64,000 bases of DNA from Manduca sexta (GCF_014839805.1 NC_051134.1:5487170-5551169), one strand, 5' to 3'; positions 1 to 16,724 are shown, numbered from the stretch's first letter. Numbers and translations are program-made. The notes: generated from the letters alone by a model not told the origin.

Positions 1-216
1 TACTTCTTCAGCAGCTGTGACCTTTTAAAAATGTCATAAGAATTAAGTAAATTTACTGAAAGTCAATAAATGAAGAAAGTTGATAAATAATCGTTAAATT
101 TATTCGCACCTGTCCAAATAAAACGCTTCTGTGGCTTTTCCTTTTATGAGTTCTTAGTATTCCACGTTTAACTTGTCCTTAAACAATGTTCATCAAAATT
201 TCATATATTTTTAATA

Positions 217-1262
217 TCTATATATATAAAAATGAATTGCTGTTCGTTAGTCTCGCTAAAACTCGAGAACGGCTGAACGGATTTATCTTATCTTGGTCTT
301 GAATTATTCGTGGAGGTCTAGGGAAGGTTTAAAAGGTGAGAAAAATTCGAATAATTGCCGGGAAAATCCTCAAAACAGCATTTTTCTATTTCCCATACAA
401 ACGTTTTCTAACTAATACGTAGAGTCAATTTGAGCTTTATTGCTATTGTATAAAAGTTCACTGTTGTCTAAGCAATGTAGGTGTGTTCCTAACATCAAAG
501 CAGTGTGCGTTGGAGCACAGAATATAATAATGTAATGTCGCGTTCTGAAACTCAACAAAAGTGATCTGGCGGACCCGACTAAATTGAACAGTCACAAAAT
601 TTAATATATCATTAGTTATTTGGTTGGCTTCACGATATTATTTCTTTTGTTTTTTGGATGGAGATTTGGAATGATAGTGCGAGTGCAAAGTGCAAAGACA
701 TAATAAATGGAGAAACAGACATTAGAATTGAAACTGAAAATCTCCTTCTCTTAGTTAATCTATCTATACTTATAATAAATCTGTAGAGAGGTCAATTCTG
801 TACATGAAATATATTTCCAAAATAACTGGGGGTGATTAGGGATCGATACTGATGCCAAAAATGCAATCAGTAAAATTTTTGTCTATCGGTCTGTATAACC
901 GTTATAGAAACAAAAACTACTCGACGGATTTTAACTTAACTTGGTACAATTATTTTTCATACTCCTGAGCTGGTTATAGTATACTTTTCATCACGCTACA
1001 ATTAATAGGAGCATAGCAGTGATGGAAAATGTTGGGAAAACGGGAGAAGTTACTCCATTTTTTAAGCTTCCGTCATTTCGTGTGCAACCTTAATGGTTAA
1101 AAGTTCCTTCGATTTCACCAGGATCCCATCATCAGACCCTGACCGGACAATCGGACCACCTGCATACCACCATAAATTAAAAAAAACATCCTGACAAATT
1201 GAGCACCTTCTCCATTTTTGAAACCCGAAATCCACGCGGGCGAAGCTGCGGGCGGAAGCTAG
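217..1262 (+). mobile_element. Helitron, non-autonomous, apparently nested
   Basis: The element starts TCTATATATATAAAAATG and ends with a GC-rich hairpin (GCGGGCGAAGCTGCGGGC) a few bases before CTAG, followed by T, which are the hallmarks of lepidopteran Helitrons. A second Helitron-like 5' end (TCTATACTTATAATAAATC) lies at 763 inside it, followed by the usual 'cggattttaacttaacttgg' text. Two 5' ends therefore share one 3' end. No Rep/helicase coding region is present. Copy B of the surrounding duplication lacks the element, so it inserted after the duplication. Confidence 0.7.
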
Positions 1263-1399
1263 TTCATAATAAAAATAGGTTTAGTCGATTGGATTTCATC
1301 TTATCCCATGTTAACGGTGATGTGCGTGCATTAGCTTATATAACTATTGTGACTATGTACAAGAAAGACTTGGAAAAAATACAAAAGAAGTACTGAACA

Positions 1400-1775
1400 A
1401 TTGATGACAAAAAAGAAAGCCCGGAGTTTCTTTCTGCCTTTCTTCTTCGGGTAGTCATCACTTAGGTAGCTAGTGAAAGGCTGGTAGGTTAGCTAGGTTA
1501 GGGCTCATGTCCTCGCCGGTGAGGATCGCGACGCGTTACCCTTCTATTTCCCCCTACTTGCCAGCCCGAGCTGGTTACTTCGGTTTGTACCTAGTCTTTT
1601 GTATAAACTTTATCCCTAATTTAAAATCTCCATAGTTATATAAGTGATTTTAATAGTTGTTTAGAAATAATAATTATTCTAATTCTTTGTTTTGACGTAT
1701 CATAAGTGCAACTTTGTTCGCCTACGTGATAAATAAAGTATTTTATTTTATTTTATTTTTTTAATCAATTTTAAA
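1400..1775 (+). mobile_element. LINE-type 3' tail fragment
   Basis: The stretch contains 'ggtagtcatcacttaggtag' and 'tcctcgccggtgaggatcgc' and ends in a TTTTA-repeat tail after 'gataaataaagtatt'. A diverged inverted copy lies at about 5555-5680. The low-complexity tail and 5'-truncated form fit the 3' end of a non-LTR retrotransposon. No reverse transcriptase is visible, so the family is not assigned. Confidence 0.5.
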
Positions 1776-2585
1776 ATTGAAAAAATTGTACTAAAGAAAT
1801 ACAGCACTTGAGAGTAATATTAAACCTTTTATTCGTCTATTCATGTCTGGTTTATAGTTAGATGCAGCCTTTGCCACAAGCGACTTGCCTATCTCGCCGA
1901 AAAAAAAACAAATAATTAGACTTTATATAAATAATCCTTATTTTTATAAAAGTTTCTAGACCTAGCCGTTTTGAACAACAAATCAGCTTTCTTCAAATTC
2001 TAAAAGCCTTTCAATGAAACGAAAACAGTTATGTTTCCTCTCCACAGATGGCGGCACGAGCGTTCGACATTGCGATATAGTTAAATCGCGTCCGAGAATC
2101 TAAAGAAAACTGTGTTTCATAATCACGGCAATTATTAACGCCATTATAGGTGAAATAAGTGTTTACTGCAAATCACAATTCAATTGTTAAGAATCTCATA
2201 TTTTTGAAAGCGCTCGTTTTCTCAGAGCGTTTATTAGACATAGAAATAATAATATAGAATATTAGTTGTAGTAACTTTACAACTATTTTTTTTATCGCAA
2301 TACATCTTCTGTCACTGCGGGATAAGTGGGATGGCTGTCTTGATTTTACCATCCTTGCGCCCAACGTCAACGCTAGAGCTGGTGGACACGTGCTGGCTTT
2401 AAGCAAGATAGCGCATTTTAGCTCGATTTTTACTTCGATGAGAGAATGAGTAGGTAAGCTGACATCGAGTCACTAGTTACTCTAACTAACGTACTAGTAA
2501 CTGTACTTCTATTTACCTCGTCAAACAATATGTAAGTATATAAACATTAGTTTACTGGTTTACGTTTAACGTAATACAATAGTTG

Positions 2586-2690
2586 GACTAAGGCCTAATC
2601 CCTCTCAGTACTAGTAGAGGAGGCCCGTGCTCAGCAGTGGGCAAGTATATAATACAGGGCTGATATTATTATTATTATTATAATACAATA
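2586..2690 (+). mobile_element. SINE-B, 3' fragment
   Basis: This is the 3' end of the SINE family seen whole at 3778 and 19063 ('ggactaaggcctaatccctc' through 'gtgctcagcagtgggcaagt' to an ATT-repeat tail). It sits inside duplication copy A and is absent from copy B. Confidence 0.75.
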
Positions 2691-3062
2691 GTACCCGAAA
2701 CAATACATTCGCCAACGTCTTTCTTTGCCGCGGTATAAGGTTATAGAATAGTTTGCCCGCTTATAAGAACCAGAGAGCTTCCTATAATCCTGAGTCCTTC
2801 GCTGTAGCGTGAAGAAATAGCTAAGTAAGCCAACATGATTGTGTCTAACAGCATGAGATAACCTTCTATTTCCATTTGGTACTCTATCTGGATGGTAATG
2901 CGCTATCCATCAGGTGCAGTGCATTAACTCCGTCTATATACTTCTTTGTACATAATGTGTATACATACACATTGTGGAGCACAGAGTAACAATTTCATGT
3001 GATTTCATTGGTGTCCATCTCACCAACATTTAAAACAAAGGTGACTACAGTCTATAAAGTAA

Positions 3063-3572
3063 AACCGGCGGTGTGCGAGTCGGACTCGCGCACCGAGGGC
3101 TCCGTACAAACCTGTATGTGTATAAGTAAAAGTTCACCCATCACGACAATCGACTTATAATATGGAAACTAAACTTAATTAATAATAATTAATTTGGTAA
3201 AAATGTAAGGTTTTCGGATTTTTTCTTTTATATGTATAGCACAAAACATTGCTTCATGCCAAATTTCAAGATTCTAGGTTAACTGGAAGTACCCTTTAGG
3301 TTTTGATTCTCTTGCGAGTAATTGCGAGTTTGAAAATATGCGTTTAAATTGCCGTTTCTTTTGATTGCGTTTGCTTTGAAGTTTGATTTTTTCACAGCTT
3401 CCTCATTTATATCCAATACTCCGACTTGAGTATTGCATATAAATTTCAGCTTAATACTTCCACGCGTTCTTGAAAAAAAAGGGTCTTGACATACGGACGG
3501 ACGGATGGACGGACGGACAACAAAGTGATCCTACAAGGGTTCGGTTTTCCTTTCGAGGTACGGAACCCTAAA
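3063..3572 (+). mobile_element. Short element with near-palindromic ends (GGGCTCCGTAC / GTACGGAACCC)
   Basis: This interspersed element starts with 'gtgcgagtcggactcgcgca', has GGGCTCCGTAC at 3097-3107 and ends with GTACGGAACCC at 3558-3568, inverted with one mismatch. A GGAC(G)-repeat run near 3494 and 'caacaaagtgatcctac' precede the right end. A second copy split by a SINE is at 32013-32912, and an internally deleted remnant is at about 34806-34900. No protein-coding potential is seen. Confidence 0.65.
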
Positions 3573-3777
3573 AAAAGAGGATTTACGTACTATACAATGT
3601 GTTTTTAACTCATCGTTTGACGTAGGATAGGAAATGTCAATAATCATTAAACAAAATATTTGATAAAGTATTTATTACATAAATAATAACAGATTATCAT
3701 TGAAATCCACATCGTTATCAATCAGGTTTTAGCTTATTTTCATGCAGTAATTTGCCGTATAATATAATATAAAATAA

Positions 3778-4112
3778 GCGGCGATAGCCTAGTTGGGTGT
3801 GGAACGGACTGCCAAGACGAATATCAAATCTCAAGGGCACACACAACTGACTTTTCTAAAAAAATCATGTGTGTATTCTTTGTGAATTTATCGTTCGCTT
3901 TAATGGTGAAGGGAAACATCGGGAGGAAACCTGCACATATGAGAAGTTCTCTATAAGAATTTCGAATGTGTGAAGTCTACCAATCCGCACTAGGCCAGCG
4001 TGGTGGACTAAGGCCTAATCCCTCTCAGTAGTAAAGGAGGCTCGTGCTCAGCAGTGGGCAAGTATACAGGGCATAGTATACAGGGCTGATATTATTATTA
4101 TTATTATTAATT
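3778..4112 (+). mobile_element. SINE-B, near full length
   Basis: This tRNA-derived SINE starts 'gcggcgatagcctagttggg' (A-box like), runs through 'tgtgtattctttgtgaattt' and 'cgcactaggccagcgtggtg', and ends in ATT repeats. The same sequence recurs at 19063-19392 and, more diverged, at 30305-30640, with fragments elsewhere. Its tail copies 'cagggcatagtatacagggc' as a small local duplication. Confidence 0.85.
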
Positions 4113-4504
4113 TGCCGTAAATTCTATAAAAAGATGGCAGCAATTTGAACTGGTAGATTAGATTTATAAAAGCAACTAATATATTAAAACTCAATTGTGT
4201 TGATATCTCGTAGCGTTCGTTTAGTATCAGTCTCAGGAGTCAGGAGTTGTCGCCGCGACGCCTTAACCTTTGTTTTTCTTATTTTTAAAGTGGTTGCGCC
4301 GCGCAATACATAATGCATGTCTGTCTACATCATGTTCATGTATAGGCCGGGACAAAGAATATTATATTTTCAATTTAAAATAATAACAAGGCGTCATGAT
4401 AATTAATTTTATTTTAATGAATATCAAAACGTTCTGAAACCGAAAAACAACAAGCAAAATCTATTTAGGTTTGTCAATACAATCTCGAGCAGGGTTCAAT
4501 TAGT

Positions 4505-5947
4505 TCAAACAGCAGGGACACATTTACGCGCACAGCCCCACTCACAGCATTTAGAGGAGTCAGGGCACTCGCTGTCGCTGTAGCACTCTGATCCATCTAT
4601 CATACAGATTGATATGACATCATTAGGAGGGCACTGGCCAGCTTTCACACCTGAAAAAAAGATAGTAATCAAATATGGAACACGTCCTCCATCTGCATTT
4701 ATTAAAATCAAAAAAAATGTTCGTGCAATCCACAATATATTTGTATTGACTCTGGATGTCGTTCGATTTAAGTGCAAACTAAAAATCAAGGCATCTCTCG
4801 GTGCACAGTCCATACTCGATACACACTGCTTCCAGTGTCGACTGTGCCCCTTGATCGTGGGTGCGACAGCCCAGGAGTCTTGACTTGAAAATGATATTCA
4901 GGAGATGCAGTTGTATACTTTAATTAAAATATCAACTTACTGCTAGCCTGAATGTCACTGTCAGGCATGGATGCTGACAGCGCAACGAGGAATGAAGCTG
5001 CAAAAAAACAATTTATAATTAATAAACAATCTATAAATAAGTCAACGGAAACGGGAACAGGAAATAAAAAAAAAGTATATAATACGGGAGACAATGCACG
5101 TGACCATAGGAGGAAAACGCGGTGCGGTCCTCGCCAGTGGGGATGATATAGCTTTTAGCTAAGCAAACGTTTATTAACTAATTATTCATTATAAATAACC
5201 CTGTATTTAGACAAATTACATAGGTAAAGGATCAGATAAATTGTTTTGCGTATAAGGGTCTTTGTTAAGTGGAGTAAAACAAATATGAACTGGTTCACAT
5301 GTCATAAGAAAAAAACATGGTAGACCGTGCTGACCGTGGGTGGATGAAATCAGAGTAATTGCAGGTGGTACATGGATGAGGACAGCTGACAACAGAACTT
5401 TATAGAAACAAATGGAGGAGGCCTTTGCTAAAGAGAAGCAAACAGACAGACAAAGCCTAGTTATCGTACTAGGTAAATTATTAAAAAAGCCTACTAGGAC
5501 TGGCAGGCAAGCGGAGAAAAAGAACTATTATAAATAAACAAACGTCAAAAAAGCATCGCGATCCTCACCAGTGAGGACGATGCAGGTACTTAGGTTAGTA
5601 TACCTACCTAACCTACCAACCTTTTACTAGCTACCTAAATGATGACTACACGATAAAGAGGAATGTTGGGGCCTACTTGTCTTTTATCATTTATTCAAAT
5701 ATATTTTGTCACAATACTTATGTAAGCGCATGCACACACGTTACCGTTAAGTTTAAGAGAAGGAATTTTACTCTGCAGAGACATAAAAAAATTCAAGACA
5801 AAATATATAAAATAAAAGGAAATTATATAGTACAGTGTGGGAATCTTGATGAATGTAGTTTATGAAATGTACTGATTGCCAAAAAGTTGCTCCAAAAAAA
5901 ATATAAAAATACTTACCGAGGCAGAACATGACAAAGAAACGAGACAT
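4505..5947 (-). CDS. WAP-1: secreted single-WAP-domain protein, 77 aa
   Basis: Model: complement(join(4505..4650, 4941..4997, 5917..5947)), 234 nt, all GT-AG, both introns in phase 1. Exon 1 codes for MSRFFVMFCL and exon 2 completes a hydrophobic signal peptide with an acidic stretch (MPDSDIQ). Exon 3 holds a WAP domain from about residue 32, with cysteines in the order C-x6-C-x6-C-x5-C-x5-CC-x3-C-x3-C and a C-terminal VPAV. WAP domains are compact four-disulfide folds known as serine protease inhibitors or antimicrobial peptides; which applies here is inference. It is the most diverged and most downstream member. A weak TATTTAAG lies at 6014-6021. The start was chosen because MSR begins exon 1 in nearly every paralogue. 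Confidence 0.88.
5555..5680 (-). mobile_element. LINE-type 3' tail fragment, inverted copy
   Basis: It matches the reverse complement of part of 1400-1600 ('gcgatcctcaccagtgagga', 'tagctacctaaatgatgac'). It lies in intron 1 of WAP-1. Confidence 0.45.
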
Positions 5948-8148
5948 GTTTGTAACGGGTGAGTCTCCTTCGACTTTAGGGAAGAATATATTGAAAAATA
6001 AAATGTTCTTGCGCTTAAATACCATTTTTTTATCTATTTTATCAACATCTGTTCAAACACAACTTGTACAAATACTTTGTTTTTTATTGTTTCGCGGAGA
6101 ACGTGACTTATGACTACCGCTTAGCGAGAGGGGCATCTGAACGGTTATGTTGGGTTCACAGTAGCCCGAAGTTGAGCTGCCCGGAAAGGTGATCAGCAAG
6201 CCGGGTCCCTACCAATATATACAGCCTACGCACGGTAAACAAACTAAATCCGCGGTGGCCATCTTCGTATTAGGGACGGCTGTATGCTACTTCCAATGGA
6301 AGTGTCTATTTTTGTCGACTCCGACACGAAATACCCATGAAAGGAAGAAAATATGTTCATTCGTCCTTTACTTGTATACCTGATAATATTTTGATTCAAG
6401 CGTTCTCACGTCGTGTCTTTAGCAGCTGTGACCGATTTAAAGATGACATCAAAATTAAATAAATTTACGGTAATAATCGAAGGAAGTTAATAAATAATTG
6501 CTTCGCTTTTCGCAGCTGTTCAAATAAAACGCTTTTGCTGGTTTTGTTTTTATGAATTCTTACTATTCCGCGTTTAACTTTTCCTTGAACAATTTTAATG
6601 AAAGTTTTCATATATTTGAATATAAAACTGTGTAAGGAAATTAAATGTAATGGAAATAGGCGACTTGAAGAATTTGTGTGTGAATTATTGTTTCCAGATT
6701 CCACTAATTTAAGATCCGCTTTTTATTTTAGTTAATCAATGTTAAAATTCATTGTTATAAATTTACAAAATATGTAGATCACTTGAAAGTAAAATTAAAA
6801 AAATAAATTCATAAAAAATACTCATTATAATTAGACTTTATTAAGTCTAAATTTGAATTGAATTGAAATAGTTGATATTTTTATAAAAGTTTCATGACCA
6901 GCCTGTTTTTGAACACCAAATCGACTTGTATCAAACTCTATAAGCATTTCCATCAAACGAAAACAGTTACGTATCCTCCCCACAGATGGCGGCACGAGCG
7001 TTTTACATCGCGATATGGTTTAGTCACGTCCTGAAATATGATTAATATAGGTGCAATAGTTCTTCACTGCTAATCACAATAAATTTGTTGAGAATCTCAT
7101 ATTTTTGGAAGCGCTCGTTTTCTCAGAGCGTTTGTTAGTCATTAGTAATGCTACGACTGTTATTTTTTTTATCGCAATATATATTTTTTTATTTCATGGG
7201 AGCTGCCAAGACTAATTTTAAGGAGGTAAATTTGCACCTACGCACTATACTACCTATACATAATACCATTAAGATTTTATTTGAATGAAATCGCGCAGGT
7301 TTTTGAAAATGCTTTATCATAAAAAAAAACTCTGTGGTCAATAGTTCGAATTGTTGCAGTGACATATTTTTAGGTGATTTATTTTTGGGCTGCAGGGTGC
7401 ACGTGCACCTTCTTGCACGCCTCTCCCGGCGCCCATCATTGTGTTGGTTTGACCGTCGCTACCCAACGTCAATGCTCGGGTAGTGGTCGACACTCGCTGA
7501 CTTTAAGCAAGACAATGTATTTTTGCTCGATGTTTACGTCGCATGAGACAATAAGTAGGTGGGCTAACCGGTGAAACACTAGTTAGTGTAACTAACGTAC
7601 TAGTAACTGTACTTGTATTTCCCCATCAAACAATAGGTATATTAAAACTATTTATCGTTTTGAAGTACGTTGTTTTAGAATAATTGCCTAATTAGTATAA
7701 ATAACCCGGGTCAAGGATAAAGCTAACTCTTTGCCGCGACATTACGTTTTCGAATAGTATGCCTGCGCGTGTTCCCTGCTTCCAAAATCCTGGGTACTTC
7801 CGCTGTAGCGTGAAGAGACAGCTAAGAAAGCCGGCATGATTGTATCTATTGGCATGAGACAACCTTCTATAGCCTATTCTAAATAATGTAACAATATTCG
7901 TAAGCAATAATGTTTTGATTTAGTTTGATTTGATTTGCCGTTTGTCAGTCGCGTCATAAGTCGTGCTTATTCATATCATAATTCGGTTGGAAAATAGACT
8001 CTACGTATGCTGATAACCTAATAATAGGAGAACACAGAAACTAAGTAGCCAGTATTCCCCAATAAAAAAGTCAGAAAATTATAAAAGCAATATATATTTT
8101 AAAAATGGAATAAAACATAATATCGCCATGTATACTGGTAAGGATAAA
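5948..8148. other. Intergenic stretch between WAP-1 and WAP-2
   Basis: It contains the WAP-1 5' flank, then from 6414 the start of duplication copy B. I see no gene. The 'ttgagaatctcatatttttg' and 'gcgctcgttttctcagagcg' (a short palindrome) near 7088-7133 also occur in copy A at about 2190-2235. Confidence 0.5.
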
Positions 8149-12109
<3,961 letters not shown>

Positions 12110-14076
12110 CTTAACGTCTGTTTTGATGCAAATATACAGAGATTATAAAAACATAAACTTCCTTACTCTTATATATGATTTACCTATATTCTAAGTTAAA
12201 TTTATGTTTATAAATGGTTGCCCTATTGTTATATTAAATGTACGGTTATCTCTTTTACACAACACCTATTCCAATATCTCTGTCTTTGTTTAACAGACGG
12301 TGTTGATGCAGTGAACGATTTAATTGTTAAGCCGGTTTGAACTTCCTGCATCATGTCAAGTAATTTGCATCAAATAGGGCGTTATGAACAGCAGTTATTA
12401 TCTGTTTTTTATTCATATACAGGGTGTCCCGGAATATAGTGTCAAACAGAGGTCCAGAGATAGAGCACCCTTTAGGGTATACGAATCACCCCCATGTATG
12501 TTCCGCGATTTTTCATAGTTTTCGAGTTATAAATATTTTTTTTTTATTTTTGAGAATTTACAATTTGAACAATGAAATGTATTTTTTTTATTAAGAAGAA
12601 AACTTATTCGAGATTTTTAATCATTTTTAATTTTTAATCTTGAACTAGTTTTTTTTTTGTGAAAGCACAACATATTCCACATTAATAATTTTCTGTTTAT
12701 AACTTTCCAAAATATGCATATAAACTTTAAATACTACGTTAATCCTAAAACAATGGATGACAAGGATTTTAGGACACTACTGTGAGCTATAAGGAATTTG
12801 GTTCGATTTCCAGTCAGGCGAAAACAATCAGTTTTACGATTCGAAAAATACACCTCAGTTGCCAGAATTGGAATTTGTACTTAATATGGCGGTGGATAAG
12901 GCACATATCATACGAAAGGGGCGATATAAAGCGGAAAAGTAATTGCTCTATTTTTTATATCGCTTTCAGAAGGCAGATAATGATGGTAATTGCCATCACT
13001 TATGGACCTCTGCAATGTCCAGAAGCTTAACCAAGCTGCTGAGTACCATATAAAATTTCCTTTGAAGCCAAATTAGGACATGTTATAACACTGAAGTAAC
13101 ACTGTGGAAGGTCAGGAGATAAAAATACGGAAAATAAATAATTTCATATTATTTCATTTCGCATTACTCGAATAAATATTGTTTTTTAAATGTTTTTTTT
13201 ATTGATTCAGCTGACAGTGACCATAACGAATATCCCAGTAAAGTTTATTGTAGTAAATATACACATAGATAGATTTTTGTATTATTTAATAATATATTTA
13301 AAACGGGGACGTGGGCACAGTTGACACTGTGCAATTGAAACGCGTTATTTAATCCCAAACTGTCTCATACCCAAGCAAGTTATCAAAACCTTAGTTTAGA
13401 TATCAGGAAATAGATATAAAACGTGAATAATATAAGAATTGATATATAAAACCTTAAAAAGCAGAATGAATTTTCATTAAAAAAATACATTTTTTTTAAT
13501 GTTTTTACCATCTAATCAATCAATAATAAATCAATCTAAATCAATCAATCATACCTACGACTTAAAATTCATTTTCCTAAACTAACCTTAAATGCCGAGT
13601 TGGTTAACTTCAACGTAGCATCTATTACGATTTCTGATTTTTTTTAATGCTCATACCAAAGTTATGTGCATTGAAAAATTCAAATCAGTGCAGTTATTTT
13701 ACAAAAAGATATTCTACCTTGCGCTTGAGTCCATAAATTATAAAGGATACATATTAATGTTAAACTGGAAGGTTTTCCTAAAATCATTCCAACTAACTCC
13801 AGTCTCCTCCCTCCCTATGTTTACCATTTTTTTATGAAGTTCGTAAAACAAGGTGAAAGTAATTCAAGTGGTAAAAAAAATATATATGTATATTTACAGG
13901 TGGCGTACTGTTTGCTGTCACCCCATATATCACGATATTATGACCATTTTCTAGAAATTATTACTCATCAATGACAAAAATATTTATAGTTTACAAAAAA
14001 CATATCACATAAAAAAATTCAAATAGATTATGTTCTAGCAAATTTTAATTGGAACATCTGGCAAATTAACAGCATT
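12110..14076. other. Intergenic stretch between WAP-2 and WAP-3
   Basis: It holds the WAP-2 promoter, then at about 12420 'acagggtgtcccggaatata', a motif typical of an insect repeat end, followed by AT-rich DNA. I see no gene in it. Confidence 0.4.
12168..12176 (-). promoter_or_regulatory. TATA box of WAP-2
   Basis: ATATATAAG on the minus strand lies about 60 bp before the WAP-2 ATG. TATATAAGAG followed by a purine-rich AAGGAAAT-like stretch recurs before WAP-3, WAP-4 and WAP-5. Confidence 0.65.
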
Positions 14077-16666
14077 TTAAAGTATAATGGGGTTTGCGCA
14101 GGTAAATCCGCAAGGGTTTCTGCAGCATTTCTGAATTCCGGGACAGCTGGAGTCGTTAGTACACATATTGTCACAGCTTCCAGGACCGGCCTCTCGCGGG
14201 CACTGACCTGGTTTGTCTAGAAAAAAAATATAAATATAATTTACTATTAGTAGTCGGCCAGTGGTCCAAATTCTTAATTAAATAATGACTTATTTCAAAA
14301 TTGATAATGTGTGGCAGTCGTCAAAAAACTAAATTTTGTTTTGTACCTTTTTTTTGAAGTTGCTGTAAAATGAGCTTATTAAAGATAGGTAAAAAATGAA
14401 ACCTATAGCATGAAAAAAAGGGAAAAACCTAAAAGGTCGCAAACAGAAATTGGTTGTTTGACGATTCCCACAAACTGGCAATTTTGGAATTTTATTAAGA
14501 GTGCGATATTTGTAACATACACCAGTGGCGAATGGTACGAATAATCCGATTCCTAGCGGCTTCCCTTTCTTAATTTATGTAAAATCTAATTATCATTGGA
14601 ACGACAGTAGTACCTATATATATATTACTTTCGCAAAATGTCACCCTTCGCCACTAATAACGTTACGAACTTTAATCATGCCAAATCTCACTCTTTCTCC
14701 GCATTAAATTTGCTTAAAAAGGTACAAAGTTTTCTGTCACTTATTAATATATTCTATTGACCAGGAAATATTGAGTTCGTATTCATTGGTCGGGAAGAAA
14801 TTGGTGTGGAGTTTCGTAAAACAATTTATCCCTTATTATTGTTTATATTTCACATTTTTAAAGAGACTAACTATATAATTCTTACTTAGAGCCTCAGCAC
14901 CTTCACTGCAGACTGCCACGACCATGATGAGGGCGACTGGAAAAAATAATGTACAGAAATGTAACGCAATAGTTGCATTTTTTTTAATGATAATTTAGGA
15001 AGGCGCATTAGCAATTACCATTAATTAGTCACTGCTATTTGAATAAACAACAAATTATCCTATGCAGTTATACCCAGAGTATGATCCCTAAAACCTTAGC
15101 GTCCCAAAATGTTTTTGCAGGGCTCTGTAAAATATTGACTATAATGAAAAAAACACGCTAAAGGTGTATTATAAAATTGAAAAGTAAAATAAATGAATCT
15201 AAACATTGCAACATAAAGATCAACGCGATAAACGTTGCAGGAACAATTTAAATCCACGTGGCTTTTACAGATCCATCTGGAAATCTTTATCTGGAAGCTA
15301 ATCTGGGAGCCCTATGTTCACCAGTACTTCAAGTGGCTATATCCAAGAATGTAAAAGAATATAATTAAGAACAAAATACATTAATATACTAAATGCTGAA
15401 CCTGGCAAGCGACTTCACCTCTCCTCTACTAAGCTTGATATCAAACAATTAATGAACAGCAAAAAACAGTTTGATAAGTACCTCCCATTAGATGTTATAC
15501 CATAACATAATTATTTCTTAAATTTACACGAATGTTAGACATCGTTATAAAATCTTTTCGTATTTAATCGCGGTTCTTTATATTATATTTTTCTCCCAAC
15601 ATTTCGTGCCTCACGTAGTCACGGGGCGAAAAATTCTCTATTTAATTTAGGCCCAGGTTACATATTAAAATTTCTAAAAAAAATCCGTGGCTAAAAAACA
15701 ATGAACAACTGATATAATTGTAGAATACAATCAGTCCAATGTTTATTATCTATATAAGCAGCTTTATGTAAAGTCCAAACTATTGCTGATATAGAATATA
15801 GATTATATCGATAATCTGCAATCACCACATCAATAATAATATCTGCAGGAAAATGATCAATAATATTATTTATTTCCTCAAAATCTACACTAACGTAAAT
15901 CCCCTATACAAAAATTTAACAAAAAAATAAGCAGTCAAAAGGAGGCCTTGTAAAATCTAAAACATTAATAATTATTTTATTACAGCCCCCTTTATACAGT
16001 CTACAGCGAGAATGAAGTTAAATGACATTATTACACATAAACTAGCTGACCCGACAGACGTTGTCCCGTCTTAACTATGAATTTGCAGCGCGCATTCTGT
16101 CAATCGCTGACAGTTATTTCAAACAATTGACAGTTATATAAAATTAATATTTTCGTTAAGTTTTCTTAAATTTTCTAATTTTCCGCGCAATTTTTTGAAT
16201 TTTTTATTTCATAAGATCTTTCTCCTGACAATAACAAACACAACAAAAAAAAATAGTGAAATCGGTCCAGCCGTTCAATTTTTATATATATAGATAAAAT
16301 ATCAATATAAATCAGTTGCTAGTGTCAGGTTATTTGTAACCGCCCGGTTAGCGACCACCGAACACGAGTTGTATAACCCGCCATGGTTGCCCACGTGTCA
16401 CGTTCCAGGATCAGCTTGTGTATTCAGTTTCAAACAGGCCGACATAATTGTATTGACTGGCAAGGGATAATCATCTCTTATCAGTCGACACATTTGGACC
16501 CCACTCCGCTTACCATCAGGTGTAGTAGTCACTTTACCATGCTCAAAATAAAACGTACAAACGGTAATTTCAAACCTCGACTAATATAATTTCTCGAAAA
16601 ATATTTTATTCGGTAAAATAGGTCCTTATGCTAAAACTCACCAAATACAAGGAAGCAACGAGACAT
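14077..16666 (-). CDS. WAP-3: secreted single-WAP-domain protein, 71 aa
   Basis: Model: complement(join(14077..14216, 14886..14936, 16642..16666)), 216 nt, GT-AG sites, phase-1 introns. Exon 1 codes for MSRCFLVF, with a cysteine where the others have tyrosine. Exon 2 codes for a hydrophobic segment ending EGAEAL. Exon 3 starts KPGQCPR and contains all eight cysteines (CDNMC, SSCPG, KCC, PCGFTC) before a short tail, NPIIL. The C1-C2 loop is two residues shorter than in WAP-4 and WAP-5. Predicted secreted inhibitor or antimicrobial peptide, by family only. It lies head to tail with its neighbours. Confidence 0.9.
16041..16294 (-). mobile_element. Helitron, short non-autonomous
   Basis: On the minus strand it starts TCTATATATATAAAAATTG and ends with GACGGGACAACGTC, TGTCGGGTCAGCTAGT, an inverted-repeat hairpin before CTAG. 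It is about 254 bp and lies in intron 1 of WAP-3. Confidence 0.7.
16325..16550 (-). mobile_element. Interspersed repeat, family C (inverted)
   Basis: It is the reverse complement of the family C text ('ccgacataattgtattgact', 'gataatcatctcttatcag', 'cttaccatcaggtgtag'). It lies in intron 1 of WAP-3, next to the Helitron. Confidence 0.6.
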
Positions 16667-16716
16667 ATTGGTACGGATGTTAGGTCTAAGAATGCGGTAA
16701 ACAATATTTCCTTTCT

Positions 16717-16724
16717 CTTATATA
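16717..16724 (-). promoter_or_regulatory. TATA box of WAP-3
   Basis: TATATAAG (minus strand), followed by AGAAAGGAAATATTG, lies about 55 bp before the WAP-3 ATG. It matches the WAP-2, WAP-4 and WAP-5 promoters. Confidence 0.65.

Larger units (their letters stand above)
1..3760. repeat. Segmental duplication, copy A (diverged, interrupted)
   Basis: Blocks of this stretch match 6414-10415 in the same order and orientation. The pairs I can see are about 1-216 with 6414-6622, 1742-2520 with 6719-7630, 2690-2885 with 7715-7875, 2925-3058 with parts of 9628-9972, and 3655-3760 with 10303-10415. Shared landmarks include the 'agatggcggcacgagcg' stretch (near 2047 and 6985) and 'taactaacgtactagtaact' (near 2483 and 7588). 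Helitron, LINE-tail and SINE insertions break up copy A. Copy A contains no WAP exon, while copy B holds exons 2 and 3 of WAP-2 between matching blocks. Confidence 0.75.

Noticed and set aside
12420..12720. 'acagggtgtcccggaatat' as the end of a DNA transposon
   Set aside because: The motif is suggestive, but I could not find a matching inverted end or a second copy in this window.
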